DNA of 64,000 bases, taken from NCBI RefSeq assembly GCF_001949145.1, contig NW_019091466.1, forward strand, positions 531,869-595,868. Direction: 5' to 3'. The stretch comes from Acanthaster planci (lineage: Eukaryota > Echinodermata > Asteroidea > Valvatida > Acanthasteridae). Of the stretch, positions 12,968 through 25,236 are shown one piece after another. The notes under the pieces were generated by a model. That model was not told the origin of the DNA. It saw nothing but the letters and a program-made list of their open reading frames with translations, and made no database searches. The translations under genes were made by a program, and so were the position numbers. The stretch's first letter is position 1; each line of letters opens with the position of its first letter.

Positions 12968-13531
12968 TTGGAATACAATTCTTGTCTTTTTTCTCTCTCT
13001 CTCATATTTGCAAAATTTACAATGCATCTCTCTTCACGTTTTTCCATTTACAAAATTGATTTAGTCTTCAAATTTCCAACTAAAATGAAAGGAATTGAAC
13101 TAAAACACAGTGCAGTGTATAACTTTTTATTAGATGCACTGCAGTATGTCTTAGGGGGAAAATTATATCATGTGGTGCAAGGGCAGCTCAGAGGGAACTT
13201 CATATATTTCACACATGAACCTGGTTTTCCTTTCTTTTGTCACAAAACACAACACTTGAAAGACCTGGCACATGTTCCCGCTAGAGGTATTTCAATGAGG
13301 AAATATCTTCCTCAAGTGTACTTGGACCAGGAAGACAGGGTGGTCTACAGTGATATACAGGCAGGGACTCACATTTTTCACTTTAATGTGAAAGATATTT
13401 GCCAGTCCCACTCAGTCCTTTGTACACAAGTTTACAAGGCAGACATCAAGCAGGAAGAATTTACAATTCATTCAGTTTGTAGTCAAGTGGGAAATGATTA
13501 TTTTGTAAATTCGAATAACTCCTACTGGTAG
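12968..13531 (+). other. Unassigned 187-codon intronic open frame
   Basis: An open frame that is long for this AT-rich intron, running from an ATG at 12968 to TAG after NSNNSYW. The later two-thirds has ordinary protein-like composition (for example YLDQEDRVVYSDIQAG). I do not recognise a family. No splice-site pair fits it into the dynein reading frame. It may be chance, a gene fragment carried by a repeat, or a nested gene. Confidence 0.25.
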
Positions 13532-14351
13532 CATGCAGGTTCTGATTGGTCAACAAGTGGTTGCCTTGTGTAATTAGGAATGTCAGGATGGGAGTTTTAA
13601 AGGGGGTCAATCGTGTAAATGGTTAGTTCTGGCGAGCACACCCATAGACACATGTTAAAATCAGCACAATGGAATTGTTGATAAAATTACCTTATCAGGT
13701 GAAGTCCAACACCAACACAAAGGAAAGTGCTGACAGTTTTTGGACACAGGTTTCCAGAGCAGTTTTGAAAGTTTTATCTCTGTATTTTTCTGGACGTCGC
13801 GTCCTCTGATGAATTAATTCTTGGTTATTGTGTTTAAAATCAAAGACAGCATGAGAGAGAAACTACATTTTGCATTCAAGACTGGGTTATACACACTGAA
13901 GTACAAACAATAATTTCATTATGGATTTATTTAGAGAATGTTTCTGTGATATGGCTTAATAATGACTTAATATACATTGAAACGTTAATGTTAATTTTTT
14001 TGTGTGTGTAGAATTTGGGATACCCTGTATAGAATATGTGATAATTTGTAATCATGCCAAAAGAATAAAAGGCGAGGAACGAGGGTCAATTTTCATGCTG
14101 CGCTGTCGCCAAAATTAGAGAGATGATTTTAGAGTATTTGTAGTTTAAAGCAAAGAGAAGCTTGACCACTCTCTTGTACTGCTTGGTAGTGACCAAGTAG
14201 TTGGTAGAAGAGGCACGTTTGTCTGCTATTTCCACACCTCTCATGCCCTCATTGTAGTTGATTTCACACTGGGCTTCCTCCAAACAAAGTGGAAATGAAT
14301 TATTTTACTCACTGATCATGCTTGGTTAAGCCAGACATATCATTTCTCAAC

Positions 14352-14936
14352 TTAACCATATGCTGCCAGAGAACCCGGTTTCGGGTACCTCGGGTTTGTA
14401 TGCATAGCCAGGGTGCCTGAAATTGGACAAAAGAGCTAGTCCGTGTAACAAAAGACTGCACTCGGAACAGAAGACCCGCTGCTGGGAATTGCCATCATTT
14501 TTCAGCTTGCATTTATCGGATGTAATCCGTCATTGTTTTGAAACAATATAGTTTTGGTATAGTGCACCCGTGGATTAGCACCACGGACAAAAGTACTCCA
14601 GCTTCCTATCGATGAGCGATACAGTACCGCTGCACCCTAATCAAGCCATGTTTGAAAAGACGCCACTGGCATTCATTGGGTACAAAGGAAATTACTTAAC
14701 TCCTCACAATTCTGGGCTTTATTTACAGGGTAGCAGGCCTGGCTGACATACTCAGGCATCAATGGAGGTTGTGTGTCAGATTAGAGTAGACTCTAGACAG
14801 TCATTGGTGTGGGTGTAAACATCCGTTAAATGAAATTATGAATTGTTGAAGAATTTTGAAAACGGAAAATCTTGAAAATTGCCTGTATGTACAGTAGGCA
14901 CTGCATTTTTAAAAGCACCCGGCAGTGTATGGTTAA
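14352..14936 (+). mobile_element. TTAA-flanked MITE, copy 4
   Basis: TTAA at 14352-14355 and 14933-14936 with inverted ends (ccatatgctgcc / ggcagtgtatgg). Body of 585 bases matches the family: cggtttcgggtacctcggg near the start and the cctgtatgt block near the end. Confidence 0.82.
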
Positions 14937-15461
14937 CAAGGTTATTTGAGAAGTATAAATGCTTTTGCTATGAAAGAACTTAGAAAATGTGGCCAATCCA
15001 GCAAAGAAAAGATGAAAGTCTTTTTCAAAATGGTGGGTGGAACTAAGTTGGAACTGCTGTATGACTGTTGTAATGTTTAAGGAATTGCTATTATAAAAGG
15101 CTGTGGTTGTTCTTGTCCAAGAAGTTTTATACAGTGAATGTGATGTACATGAAAGCAGCTTCATGGAAAATTGACCATAAGTATATGGCACAGCTACACC
15201 ACAAGTTTGGGGCATGAGGCTTATGCATTGTGTGAAGTTAGGCAATTTTTTGTAAACTCAGCTACTATTTGATGGCGTCAGTATATACAGTGTTTTGCTG
15301 ACGGAACTGACCTAACTTGCTTTGCACATGAATTTTATCAACATTGTTTTCTGCATACTAACGCCATGAAAGTGTTTCTTGTCTGTCATGTCTTGATACT
15401 GTTGATTAGCATAAATTTGATCAGTTGTGATTGCCCTTTTTTTTAATGTTACACTTATTAG

Positions 15462-15620
15462 GAGAGACATCATGCAGACTGCTGTGATTAACACCCGCGC
15501 ATTAGTTGTCACAGCCCAGCCTCGTATGTTGGAAAACTTGCAAAAATCTGAAGGTCTCTTAGAAACTATACAGAAAGGGCTTAATGACTATCTGGAGAAG
15601 AAGAGACTGTTCTTTCCAAG
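15462..15620 (+). CDS. DNAH3-like: Dynein exon 7 (linker)
   Basis: The first base completes Trp from exon 6 and the last two bases (AG) continue into exon 8. It encodes RDIMQTAVINTRALVVTAQP then LLETIQKGLNDYLEKKRLFF, the conserved helix leading to the [13 protein letters not shown] motif. The 621-base intron that follows holds nothing I can name. Confidence 0.97.
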
Positions 15621-16241
15621 GTTGGTGGTGCTGGTCTAGAAAGTCATACTTAAAACATATAGATATTTACTTTTTGTCAGTAAAGTGATAACTGTCAAAT
15701 AATCATGTTGGCAAACAGAATTTTTGTCTGCTTACCCTAGAAATGCCCCAGTTGGTTGAATAAGAGAAACTTAAGAACAAAAACTGCAGCAAAGTGTTTG
15801 CTGGTTACAGAGACCTGAAGTATTCATACTGAAGGGCTAATTCAAGCAAGAAAAGAAGTAAAAGTATTTTAAAGACTGTTTAAGCACAGCTTTGGGGTGT
15901 TTTCAATTGAATTTTTTTAATGGACCCTGGTTAAATTCCTTTTTTTTCTCCAATAAAAATGCAAACCATGACACTCTGGAACATATGCAGTGAATATCGA
16001 GGATGCATCCACCGAACTGTTCACCGTTTGTTTTTATTTTTTATCAGAGTGCACCATTTTGTTCCCTGTTAAATTGTATGTAGGTGGCCTTTCCTATTAG
16101 GCTTTAGGGTTAGAGATATTTTGCAATGGATAGATGTTGACATAATGTAAAGGAATCTCAACCCTTCCATCTAGTATCGCTTTCACTAATTTTCATCAAT
16201 TACCACTGACAGAAATGATCCATTTCATTAACACTCTTCAG

Positions 16242-16470
16242 ATTCTTCTTCCTGTCCAATGACGAGCTCCTAGAGATTTTGTCAGAGACCAAGGACCCAT
16301 TGCGTGTCCAGCCCCACCTCAAGAAGTGCTTTGAGGGCATTGCAAAGTTGTCCTTCACTGACACCAAGGAGATCACAGCCATGGAGTCAGCAGAGATGGA
16401 GGTAGTAGAGCTATGCTCTAGGATCATACCAGCTGATGCCCATGGACTGGTAGAAAAATGGCTCATTCAG
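16242..16470 (+). CDS. DNAH3-like: Dynein exon 8 (linker)
   Basis: It completes Arg and reads [20 protein letters not shown], the signature linker motif. It continues through [14 protein letters not shown] and ends EKWLIQ in phase 0. The donor is gtcaga. The following intron (16471-18482) has one MITE and one fold-back. Confidence 0.98.
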
Positions 16471-17460
16471 GTCAGACATTAGGGTTCTTGAAGTCACGCT
16501 TACCATAGAGGAAGGACACAGAAGGAATAGCAACTCCAGCACTTCAACGTGTTCCATGATGGTTCCCGCCGAGTCAAACGAAGTATAGAAAACATTCCAA
16601 AAATGCCTGATTACTGCCTGCATCTTAGTGGGACAAGTGGGTCCAGTAATATCCCAGCAATACTTGTAGTTTTGTGCTTGCAATTAAATACAAATTATTG
16701 CTGTGACCAGAAAACAGAGAAGAATCTCTAATATTAGACACTTTTGCCATCGTAAATAAACTTTGTAAATTTTGATACACTGTTCCATTATCCATGCAAA
16801 GTTTGTAATTTTATTTTCTTCCATCCAATACATCGGTGTTCAAAGACTTGGCACGAACTTGGCTAAGACTGGCCAACAAAATGTTGACTTTTACTGGAAA
16901 GCTAAGTTCATAAGTAAAAAGATGCGCTATTTCATCACAGGGAGTGATCACGGAATCTCATAAAATACGCTTTTGCACAAATGCCATAATAAAAATGATT
17001 CAAACAAAATACAAAATCTTTGGGCTATTTATTCCCAAAATAACTCCAGAAGAAAGTGCTCATTAAGGGCTATGACTGCACGTATAAATTTAGCGTACGG
17101 TGCGTAATGCAAGCAACTGAGCAAGCATTGAATGTGGTGTTTACTAAGCACCAACAAATGCATGAATATTCAATTTCCTATACCTCAGTGCACAAAGTTT
17201 TAAGGGAGTACACTACCAGCGACAAATTTTGGTGGCAATCATAGGGAACAAAGGGGTTTCATGGCTGTAAAACAGGTACGTAGCAAGCATGCTCTGCACT
17301 CTGGCTATGGACGTACCAAGCATGCCACAAAGTGGTAATTGGCCAGATGCTACAGCCCAGGCAGTTCAAACTCCTCCTGTGTCTTTCTTCTATGCTCTTA
17401 CAATGTTGTTTGATTCAGTCTGCATGTTGTACCCAGCAAAATTATGAAGACATACATGTA

Positions 17461-18055
17461 TTAACCACTTCGTGCTGGGGGACCCGGTATCAGGTACTTT
17501 ATGTTTGTACGCATAGCCAGGGAGCCCGAAATCAGACAAAGGAGCCAGGTCTTGTAACAAAAGACCGCACTCGGAACAAAAGACCAAGCTGCTGGGACTT
17601 GAAGATCATTTTTTCTGTTGTCGATAGCGGAGGTAATCTGTCCTTTTTTTGGAACACTATACCTGTATTTGTGGCATTCAATACGAAGAATTATAACCAC
17701 GGATGAAAGCTCTCCAGCACTGCAGTGCTGAGCAACACAATACCGCTGCATGCTAATCTGGCCCCATTGAAAAAGACGCCAGCAGCGAACTGCTCTAGTT
17801 TCAAGAACAAAAGAAAATTACAGAACAGTGCACAATTTTGGCTCTCTTTACAAGGCAACAGGCCTGGCTGAAATAAATGGGCGGCAATAGATGTTGCCTC
17901 TCAGACTAGAGTAGAACCAGACAGTCATTCGTGAGGGTTTAAATGTCCAGTAAATGAGTAATGAATTTTTGAAGAATTTTGGAAATGGAAAAATCATGAA
18001 AAATGCCTGTATTTGTGCACAGCCATTTTAATTGAACCCGGTAGCAAGTGGTTAA
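17461..18055 (+). mobile_element. TTAA-flanked MITE, copy 5 (best preserved ends)
   Basis: TTAA at 17461-17464 plus ccacttcgtgctggg, and cccggtagcaagtgg plus TTAA at 18052-18055. Length 595 bases. It includes the family block aaaagaccgcactcgg and the ggctctctttacaaggc block. No open frame of interest; the element is non-autonomous. Confidence 0.85.
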
Positions 18056-18107
18056 TATTAAAGACTCAGAACTGTTCAGAACATTGTAAAATATGTTTTA
18101 CAGGCCG

Positions 18108-18250
18108 GCCAACATGCCATACTCCGTCCTGAGGTCAGGCATTACCACACAGTTGATTAAAATTTTGAAGGAAGTGAAGGCTCATTTAAATACCATTTAA
18201 TCTATTGTGTGATAATGCCTGACCTCAGGAAGGATTATGGCAAGGTTGGC
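18108..18250. repeat. Fold-back element, about 55-base arms
   Basis: The arm at 18108-18161 (starting gccaacatgccatactccg) is the approximate reverse complement of 18196-18250 (ending atggcaaggttggc), with a loop of about 34 bases. Most positions pair. It could be a small foldback MITE; a transcribed copy would form a long hairpin within the dynein pre-mRNA. Confidence 0.8.
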
Positions 18251-18482
18251 AAGTCTGGTTTTATTGTCACTTAAGTTTATTGGTATCTGGTTTGTTGTCC
18301 TTTTTGCCAAATTTTGGAAAATCTTAGAATATTTTATTATTTTGTAGCAAACATTCTTGTTGCAAAATTTGGCAGAAAAATGGTAAAGGAATCTTTCAAA
18401 TGAGGTGCTTGTTTTGGATGGACAGCTGAGATGTTGGGGATCAACTTCAACATCCTTTTTGTTGATGTCAACATTGTTGTAG

Positions 18483-18635
18483 GTTGAAGACGTTATGAGA
18501 AGAAGCCTACAGGAGGTAACATGCAGAGCAGTGGATGCATACCCACATACACCCCGGAAGACTTGGGTGTTGAACTGGCCGGGTCAAGTTGTCATTGCAG
18601 CTAGTACAATCTATTGGACATCAGAAGTCACCAAG
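18483..18635 (+). CDS. DNAH3-like: Dynein exon 9 (linker, C-terminal part)
   Basis: Phase 0 at both ends, 51 codons, after a ttgttgtag acceptor. It encodes VEDVMRRSLQEVT and then TWVLNWPGQVVIAASTIYWT, the conserved W-P-G-Q-V-V linker end. The donor is gtaaga. The following intron is 3.9 kb and is occupied mainly by a Tigger/pogo element. Confidence 0.97.
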
Positions 18636-19536
18636 GTAAGAGCAGGATAAGACTCTGCCCTTGGGCTTGTCAGAGATAAACAGATACCTTACATGCACTC
18701 CATGCATACTAGCAATGGCCAGTAACCCTTCAGAGTTATTTATAACTCCATGAGTACCCAAGAGATTCTGCTGATCAAGTCCCAGCAGGATTAACCCAGA
18801 GGAGTGCTTCATTGCTTCATTTTCGCAGTTAGGTATCATTTGTGCGCTCGCACACTTGTGGGAGCAGATTTTTCCTGCTGATTGCAGAGATAATGCAGCC
18901 ACCAAGTGACCGAGATCACTTGCTTGATTTTTTTTTAAGGATTTTCCAGTGTTACATTTTCACTGTAAATTCATGCCATGAACAGTGGTAAAGCAAAAGT
19001 TATTACCTATTTGAACATAGATAACTTGATGTTTATGGTTATTTGCTGGGAAGATAAAGTCTTTGCAGTAGGCCTTATGCAGGATTTCCACATAAAAGTA
19101 TGGCGGAATAAAAAATTACCGTAATGGCAAAACTGCTTTTTGTATGGGGAAGAGGGCTGAGGAAATGTAGATTCCTGCTATTCACTGAGCCCATTCTTAC
19201 ACGAATCTATAGTTCCAAGTCCATTCTTTGACTTAAACTATTTCCTATTGTTGCATGAACATGGAGTCCTGAGTTTATGATGATGCCTTCTCTGTTAACC
19301 ATTTGCCTGAGTGCACACCTTTGTTCCATTCAATAACATCACAGGTTTGAGTTATGTAAAGCACTGACAGTATTTGTGCAGTCAACACCATCAGTGCAGC
19401 TGGATACATAAGCTCTTCTCTTCCTCTTGCACTTAAGGGTCATTATTAAACGTGAATCATTGCAGCCAATTCTACCAGACTAAAACCACCACAGGACTCT
19501 ATGAAATTGAGGAATGCACTGTGACAAGTTTGCATA

Positions 19537-22081
19537 CAGTCGAACACGCTTTATACGAGTTCGAAGAGACTCTCCAAAAAACCTTGTCTTATACCTTGTG
19601 TTATATGTGTTGACTCTTACACTTATGATTAATGGAATTTCCATTGGTTTGTGAAATAAGCGGGAAGGGATCTATTTTGTAAAAACGTTCTTTTAATTTA
19701 CGGAACAGTAAATTTCATTTTTAATGTCATGAATCAATATGCGACAGGGTTGTGTGAATTCATTTTGAAAGGGGAATGTGGGACATTGGTTAATTGAAGT
19801 AAGGGAACTTTAGGAGGGTGTACTGTAACTTCCAAAACCCATTTAAATTTTCTTTCCATTGACCATGCAGAGTCTTTGGTGAGACAAGTTTTGATATTGG
19901 AAGATGTGATCTTTCGTGATGTTATCTAGGAGGGGGACATGTTTTTATTTTTGTTAATTAGTTTAACGGAAGGAAGAAACTTCCTTTTTTTATTTGGTTC
20001 TTCTAATCAGGCAAGTATCATTATCTCTTTTTTGAAAATGTGGTGGCCCATTCCCGAGCAGGGCGCTTACTTGGGCCTGATCCCCTACTGTGCTTCTCTT
20101 CTTCCTCCTCTTCCAATCCTTCCTCTTGCTGCCCCTCTTTCTCAACTTTCAGGTCCCTAACGATTTCTTCTTCGTTCGGCTCGTCCATGCACTGCAGAGC
20201 TGCATCGGCCTCTGCACACTGACGAAAGGTTCCTGGCAAGCAAAGTGCAGTGCCAAACAGGCCCAGATATTATCAGGCCAGGCTTGGTCTTGAGGCTGGG
20301 CTTGGGTTGGGTCTTGGGCTTGATGTTAAGGCTGCCGTTGGTCTTGAAATCCTGCCTTGTTGAAGCAGTTGGCAATGCATTCTTCCTTGACTTTTTGCCT
20401 AGCCAGGTCAACCATATCAGTGGCATCCTTGACGTTCACCTCTGCAGGAGTCACCCCCGTGTCGTAGCCTTCTAGAAGTTGCTGGATCAGTGCCTGTCGG
20501 TAGTGAACCTTCATGTTTATGATCACCCGCAGATCCATGGGCTGGAACTGAGACATAGTGTTGGGTAGAAACTGGATGGTGATGGAGCGCAGGTTGGGAA
20601 TGGGGGGGGGGCGAGCTGCACAATTGTCCACGAAAGTAAGACCTTTCGCTGTTGTCGGGTGAATTTCTTGTCACTCACCTCACCAGAGGTCACTCACCAT
20701 CCACGCCTTGCAGTTATCGCAGTATGTTACTGGACAACATGTAATGTTCTTCAAACAGCGGGGCTTGAGGAATTTTCCAATGACAAGGGGCTTCAGCTTT
20801 TCTGTGCCGAGTAGAACGGTGATTTGCTCCTTGCTTGGCGCCATGGCACTGCTCTCCTTTAAATGCCATCATCTTGACTGGTGTTAGCCGTTAGAAGAGC
20901 CCTGCCATCCGCATTGAAAATGTTGTGTAGCTCGAAGTTATGGATGATGCCTGGGAGAGTGTCTCAAAGCCAGTCTGTAACTTGGTCCACTCTCTTGCTC
21001 TCGCCGCAGATCTGCTTGAAGGTGACTTTATATCGCTCCTTAAATTGACCGATCCATACCGTGTTGGCAGAGAAGTTGTCACAACCCATCGTTTTGCCTG
21101 TTGCGCCGCCTTTTCTCGAGGAAGGGGGCCATTGACGGGTAGGGTTTTTGCACAGGCACCCCAAAACCAGTGGAAGACATCCTCCTCCACATCTTCTTGG
21201 GCAGCAGTGCGGCATTTCTTTTGTGAGGGCCAAAACTTGGAAGTTTCAAACTTGTGTAAGATGTCTGCCTTGTTCTTAAGGATGGTCAAAAGCGTACTTG
21301 ACACTAGCCCATACTGGTGTCTGACATCTGCCTTTTTGCGGCCAGCTTCAACAGCCTGGATGATTTCAATCTTTGTCTCTAAAGACAGCCCCTTGGGCTT
21401 GATCTTCATAGATGCCATAGCTGATTTTTTTTAGGACAGGCTATCTGAACGGAAGTTCTTGAAGGCAGCTACAATGATAGTTATCTCGAGTTAAGTACGA
21501 TAGACGTATGACCATTTGTGAAAATTGCTCCAGCTTATATTTCCTCCGAAGAAGCTACAGTGAACATGGCAGGATCGTTGGTGCATTTGTTTCCTCAGCA
21601 TCAAAACTTCTGTCAATATGTGATTTTCAAGTCAGGTTCACCCATTGTTCGGCTTAAATAAAAACACCCCTTTGATGCTGCGACATCGCAACACCCATTG
21701 TCGTCTAGAATAAAGCCCCCTTTAGCGGCACAAGGAACAGAATCTCCAAGTCATCAGTGGTAAAACCGCAGCGCAAATTCCCGAGCAGATTAGCATTTTT
21801 GGAGAACTACTGATACATTTCATCAGGAATTACTTTCTGGGATTAAGCTTTTGAAGAGGCATTTTTAATTGTGCTCATTGAAAAAATGCTGTGGACAGTG
21901 GTTTTTGACACTGTGGGTGAGGCAAAAGTGCTTGTCTTGTCTGTATTCTCATCTTAGCACAGCTCGTATTATTCTAAGTTTTCTCTCATAGGAATGTGTA
22001 CATTTTGAACTGGACTGAAGAAAAATGCTTGTTGTAAGCGCGATCTCATCTTAAGCGTGCTCGTGTTATTGTGATTGGGTG
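19537..22081 (-). mobile_element. Dead Tigger/pogo-type DNA transposon
   Basis: A 2,545-base element flanked by TA (19535-19536 and 22082-22083). Its ends are inverted: cagtcgaacacgctttatac on the left and the complement of gctcgtgttattgtgattgg on the right. A second, internal copy of the terminal motif lies near 21960-21985. It carries a broken pogo transposase on the minus strand. TA target duplication and a pogo-class transposase agree with Tc1/mariner-pogo elements. Confidence 0.75.
20024..21418 (-). pseudogene. Pogo/Tigger transposase pseudogene
   Basis: The N-terminal frame (21418 down to about 21090) starts MASMKIKPKGLSLETKIEII and carries the CENP-B/Psq-type helix-turn-helix (EAGRKKADVRHQYGLVSSTL). 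The frame then changes. A DDE-endonuclease segment appears at 20631-20330 with DNCAARPPPIPNLRSITIQF, QPMD and NMKVHYR. Family transposases have a DNCxAH...LPPNTTSxxQPxDxGVI stretch; here several of those residues are altered. Multiple frameshifts and a stop-rich middle show it is inactive. The element is inserted antisense to the dynein gene. Confidence 0.85.
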
Positions 22082-22549
22082 TATTTGATTAACAAGGCTC
22101 AACTATACAAGTGTGTAGAATACCAAATGCCTTTGCTTTAAGAACACATCCTTGAAAGCAAGGAATGTGCCTTAATCAATCTAATCTGCTTTGTTTTTGC
22201 TACTTACCTCAGAAGTTTAATGTGCTGTGCCTTCCATATGGCCACCATTCCTGTCAATGCACATTTGACATCTTCATAACATGTCCCTTACTGCTCATCC
22301 GACTTTTGACTTTTGTTATTCAAAATATGCAACTTGTCACAGTTCTGATTTCATTACCCTTAACATTGATCTAGTTTGTTCACTTATCTGTGTCAATAAC
22401 ATCACAAACTGTATACCATTGCAAAGAGGACATTCTGCCCTTTCTAGAGATACATTTCTTTTTCCCATATATAAAGTAGTGTTGCCATTACAGTAATCTT
22501 TATCTCGGTATACTTTTTATGTGGACACCCTTTATTTCCATTTGTGCAG

Positions 22550-22688
22550 GCAATAGAAGAGAATGGGCTGGAGTCATACCTTGACAAGTGCAATAAGCAG
22601 ATAGAGGAGATAGTAGAGTTGGTACGAGGCAAACTGACAAAGATGGCTCGCATCACGCTGGGAGCGCTTATTGTCATAGATGTTCACG
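22550..22688 (+). CDS. DNAH3-like: Dynein exon 10 (linker to AAA1)
   Basis: Starts in phase 0 after tttgtgcag and ends with one base of a split codon. It encodes AIEENGLESYLDKCNKQIEE and the segment KLTKMARITLGALIVIDVH, which in heavy chains precedes the start of AAA1. The donor is gtgaga. The next intron (563 bases) holds nothing recognised. Confidence 0.96.
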
Positions 22689-23251
22689 GTGAGATCAAAC
22701 AGAACCACATCAAGGGCTTCAAGTGGAATTTTCCATGTTTTGAAACACTGAGTGTAGACTGTAGTGCTTATGTAATATTAAATGCCTCAGATTCCATAAT
22801 GAAAGAGGTTCATTTATATATTGAAAACTGAAAATCTGGAACCCCAATCCTGTGGACTACTGATGCAGCAGAAGTTTTAGGAGCATTTTAGAAATGCAGT
22901 GACCGTCAGAAGAAGGTGATATTTGAAGTAAATTACAGTAAGTGATGCTAGCAGTCATTAGGGTGTCCCACCAAATACTGGCTGTGGGCATGTCAAATTC
23001 TGTATTTTGTACATGTATGTTGCCACTGAAACAGACTTCAGTAAGCATGTTTAGTCTTTCGCATTGTAATACTGTAACATGCCTGAGCTTATCCCTAAAT
23101 GACTTGTCTTCCATATTTGAAAAAGTATTTTCCTGGTACAGTAATCCAGATACTCCCAGTCTTAAGACCAACTACTGAATTGAAATTAACTTTCAGGTCT
23201 GATAGAATCTTAATTACCTTTGCTTTTTCTATCACTCTGGTTGGTTATTAG

Positions 23252-23450
23252 CTCGTGATGTAGTTGCCAACCTTTGTCAGCAGTATATCAAAGATCCACA
23301 CAGTTTCTCGTGGATCAGTCAATTGAGATACTACCATGAGGAGAGCAGTGTCATGGTTAGAATGATCACAACCACAGTACCCTATGGCTATGAGTACCTG
23401 GGGAATACAAGTAGGCTGGTCATTACACCACTTACTGATAGATGCTACAG
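23252..23450 (+). CDS. DNAH3-like: Dynein exon 11 (entry to AAA1)
   Basis: Two bases complete Ala; it ends with AG of a split Arg codon. It reads [11 protein letters not shown], then [13 protein letters not shown], then [20 protein letters not shown], the invariant beginning of the first AAA module. The 196-base intron after it is the smallest but two in this gene. Confidence 0.98.
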
Positions 23451-23646
23451 GTGAGTATGAACACCTGCACAAAGCAAATATTGCAATACCATGAGATGTC
23501 AAAACGTAAATTCTTCTGCATACCATGAACACAAACTTATATTATCCTTAACATCGGTCAGTCATAAATATCATTCAAGTTACTTAAAATGTGGTTCGAG
23601 CAAAGAGAGACAGGCTCTTATATTGTGGGTTTCAATTTCTTGTCAG

Positions 23647-23875
23647 AACTCTAATGGGAGCCTTGCTGCTCAATCTTGGAGGAGCACCTGAAGGACCAGC
23701 TGGCACCGGTAAGACAGAGACATGCAAAGATCTGGCTAAGGCTGTGGCTAAGCAGTGTGTGGTCTTCAACTGCTCTGATGGGCTTGACTATAAGGCCATG
23801 GGGAAATTTTTTAAGGGTTTGGCCTCATCTGGGGCCTGGGCATGCTTTGATGAGTTCAACAGGATTGAGCTGGAG
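23647..23875 (+). CDS. DNAH3-like: Dynein exon 12 (AAA1 Walker A and B)
   Basis: It carries the main motor ATPase site. Walker A is GPAGTGKT at 23693-23716, within [15 protein letters not shown]. Downstream comes [20 protein letters not shown] and Walker [10 protein letters not shown]. Catalytic residues expected in AAA1 are present, so the motor site looks intact. It ends in phase 0 before gtaag. The next intron (23876-24280) holds no element. Confidence 0.99.
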
Positions 23876-24280
23876 GTAAGTTCACAGGAAAAAGGTTCCT
23901 CTTTCATTAATCTGTTTTGTTCACATTTGCAGCAATTTTGTGTTTGCTTTTGGGAGGGGCTTTTGGTGTACAGTTGTATTATAATTCTAAGATGTTATCA
24001 GTTACAAGATGTGTCCCCCATACACCCTACAAATGTGAAATATGGTGCACCATGTATGCTGCAGCTGTGTGACAGAAACAATGTGCAAGGCAGCTTCTGA
24101 AGTACTTTAAAAAGCACTAATTTTTACAGAGAGTTTAATTTACCATTCTACACCGATAACAACAGTTTTGAATTTGAGTTGTTTTTGGGCATTACAGTGG
24201 CAACAAATTTATTCACATTGAATGTACATGTAAAGACCTGTGATACATGTACTTCAGTCTCTTGGAATTTTTATATCCAG

Positions 24281-24451
24281 GTCTTGTCAGTCGTAGCTCA
24301 GCAGATACAAAGCATCCAGAGAGCTGTTGCTGAACAGGTTACAGCGTTCATCTTTGAAGGGACGGATATATCTCTAGATCCATCATGCACTATGTTCATC
24401 ACCATGAACCCTGGCTATGCAGGGAGAGCAGAGCTTCCAGACAACCTGAAG
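24281..24451 (+). CDS. DNAH3-like: Dynein exon 13 (AAA1 sensor region)
   Basis: Phase 0 at both ends, 57 codons. It encodes [16 protein letters not shown], a [12 protein letters not shown] segment and [20 protein letters not shown], the sensor I region of AAA1, which is nearly invariant among dyneins. The 621-base intron that follows has nothing recognised. Confidence 0.99.
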
Positions 24452-25072
24452 GTAAGTGCAGGTTAGCAGGGTATCTATTAGGTGAGGCATCTGGGTAAAT
24501 ATGAAAAGAAGGTTGCTTTTGTGGGGCTAGGGCTGTACTATAGATCGTGGTGTTGATGCTTATGTAGATGAGCTCAAATTGGGGGAGGGCAGAAGAAGGG
24601 ACCGTGTAACAGTTTATTGTCTGTGAATCTCTGTAAAGGACATTAAGTTAACTCACTGAGCAATATTTTGAGCCCACTTCTTCTTTCAAAGCTGTCAAGT
24701 CTGGATCTGATTTGGTTGTAATTAATGTGTAACCTTAGTACAGGAACTTTATTGAGTAGGAGATTGTGTCTTGAAGAAATGTGTATTTTGCTTTTGTTCT
24801 TGCTTCTCAGCTAAATGTCATTGTTTACAAAATTAGTGAATATGGGTTACACTCCATGCCGTGTAGACTTCTGTAAAACTGACTTTAAGAAAAATTCGTA
24901 CAAAATTTGTAGGTGGTTTGTGTCATGTAACGCTAAACAAATGTCTGCAATAATGGTGGTCTTACAACAATATAATCATTAGGTCTTTTAGTTTTATTTC
25001 AGTATACCTAGACTTGCTCCTTAAAAGTTATCTTGATGTTGAATATGAATGGTGTGTACCGGTATATTACAG

Positions 25073-25210
25073 GTCTTGTTCCGGACTGTTGCCATGATGG
25101 TACCAGATTATGCCCTAATTGCAGAGATCAGCCTTTACTCCATGGGATTTGTGGCTGCTAGATCCCTGTCCACCAAAATTGTGGCTACTTACAAACTCTG
25201 CTCTGAACAG
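25073..25210 (+). CDS. DNAH3-like: Dynein exon 14 (AAA1 small domain)
   Basis: Phase 0 at both ends, 46 codons. It encodes [20 protein letters not shown] and then [20 protein letters not shown], the end of the AAA1 large domain and start of its helical lid. The donor is gtaaag. A MITE begins only 26 bases into the next intron. Confidence 0.98.
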
Positions 25211-25236
25211 GTAAAGTTTTACTGTCTTATGTCATA

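Noticed and set aside
20940-21434. 164-codon plus-strand open frame
   Set aside because: Antisense shadow of the pogo transposase pseudogene.
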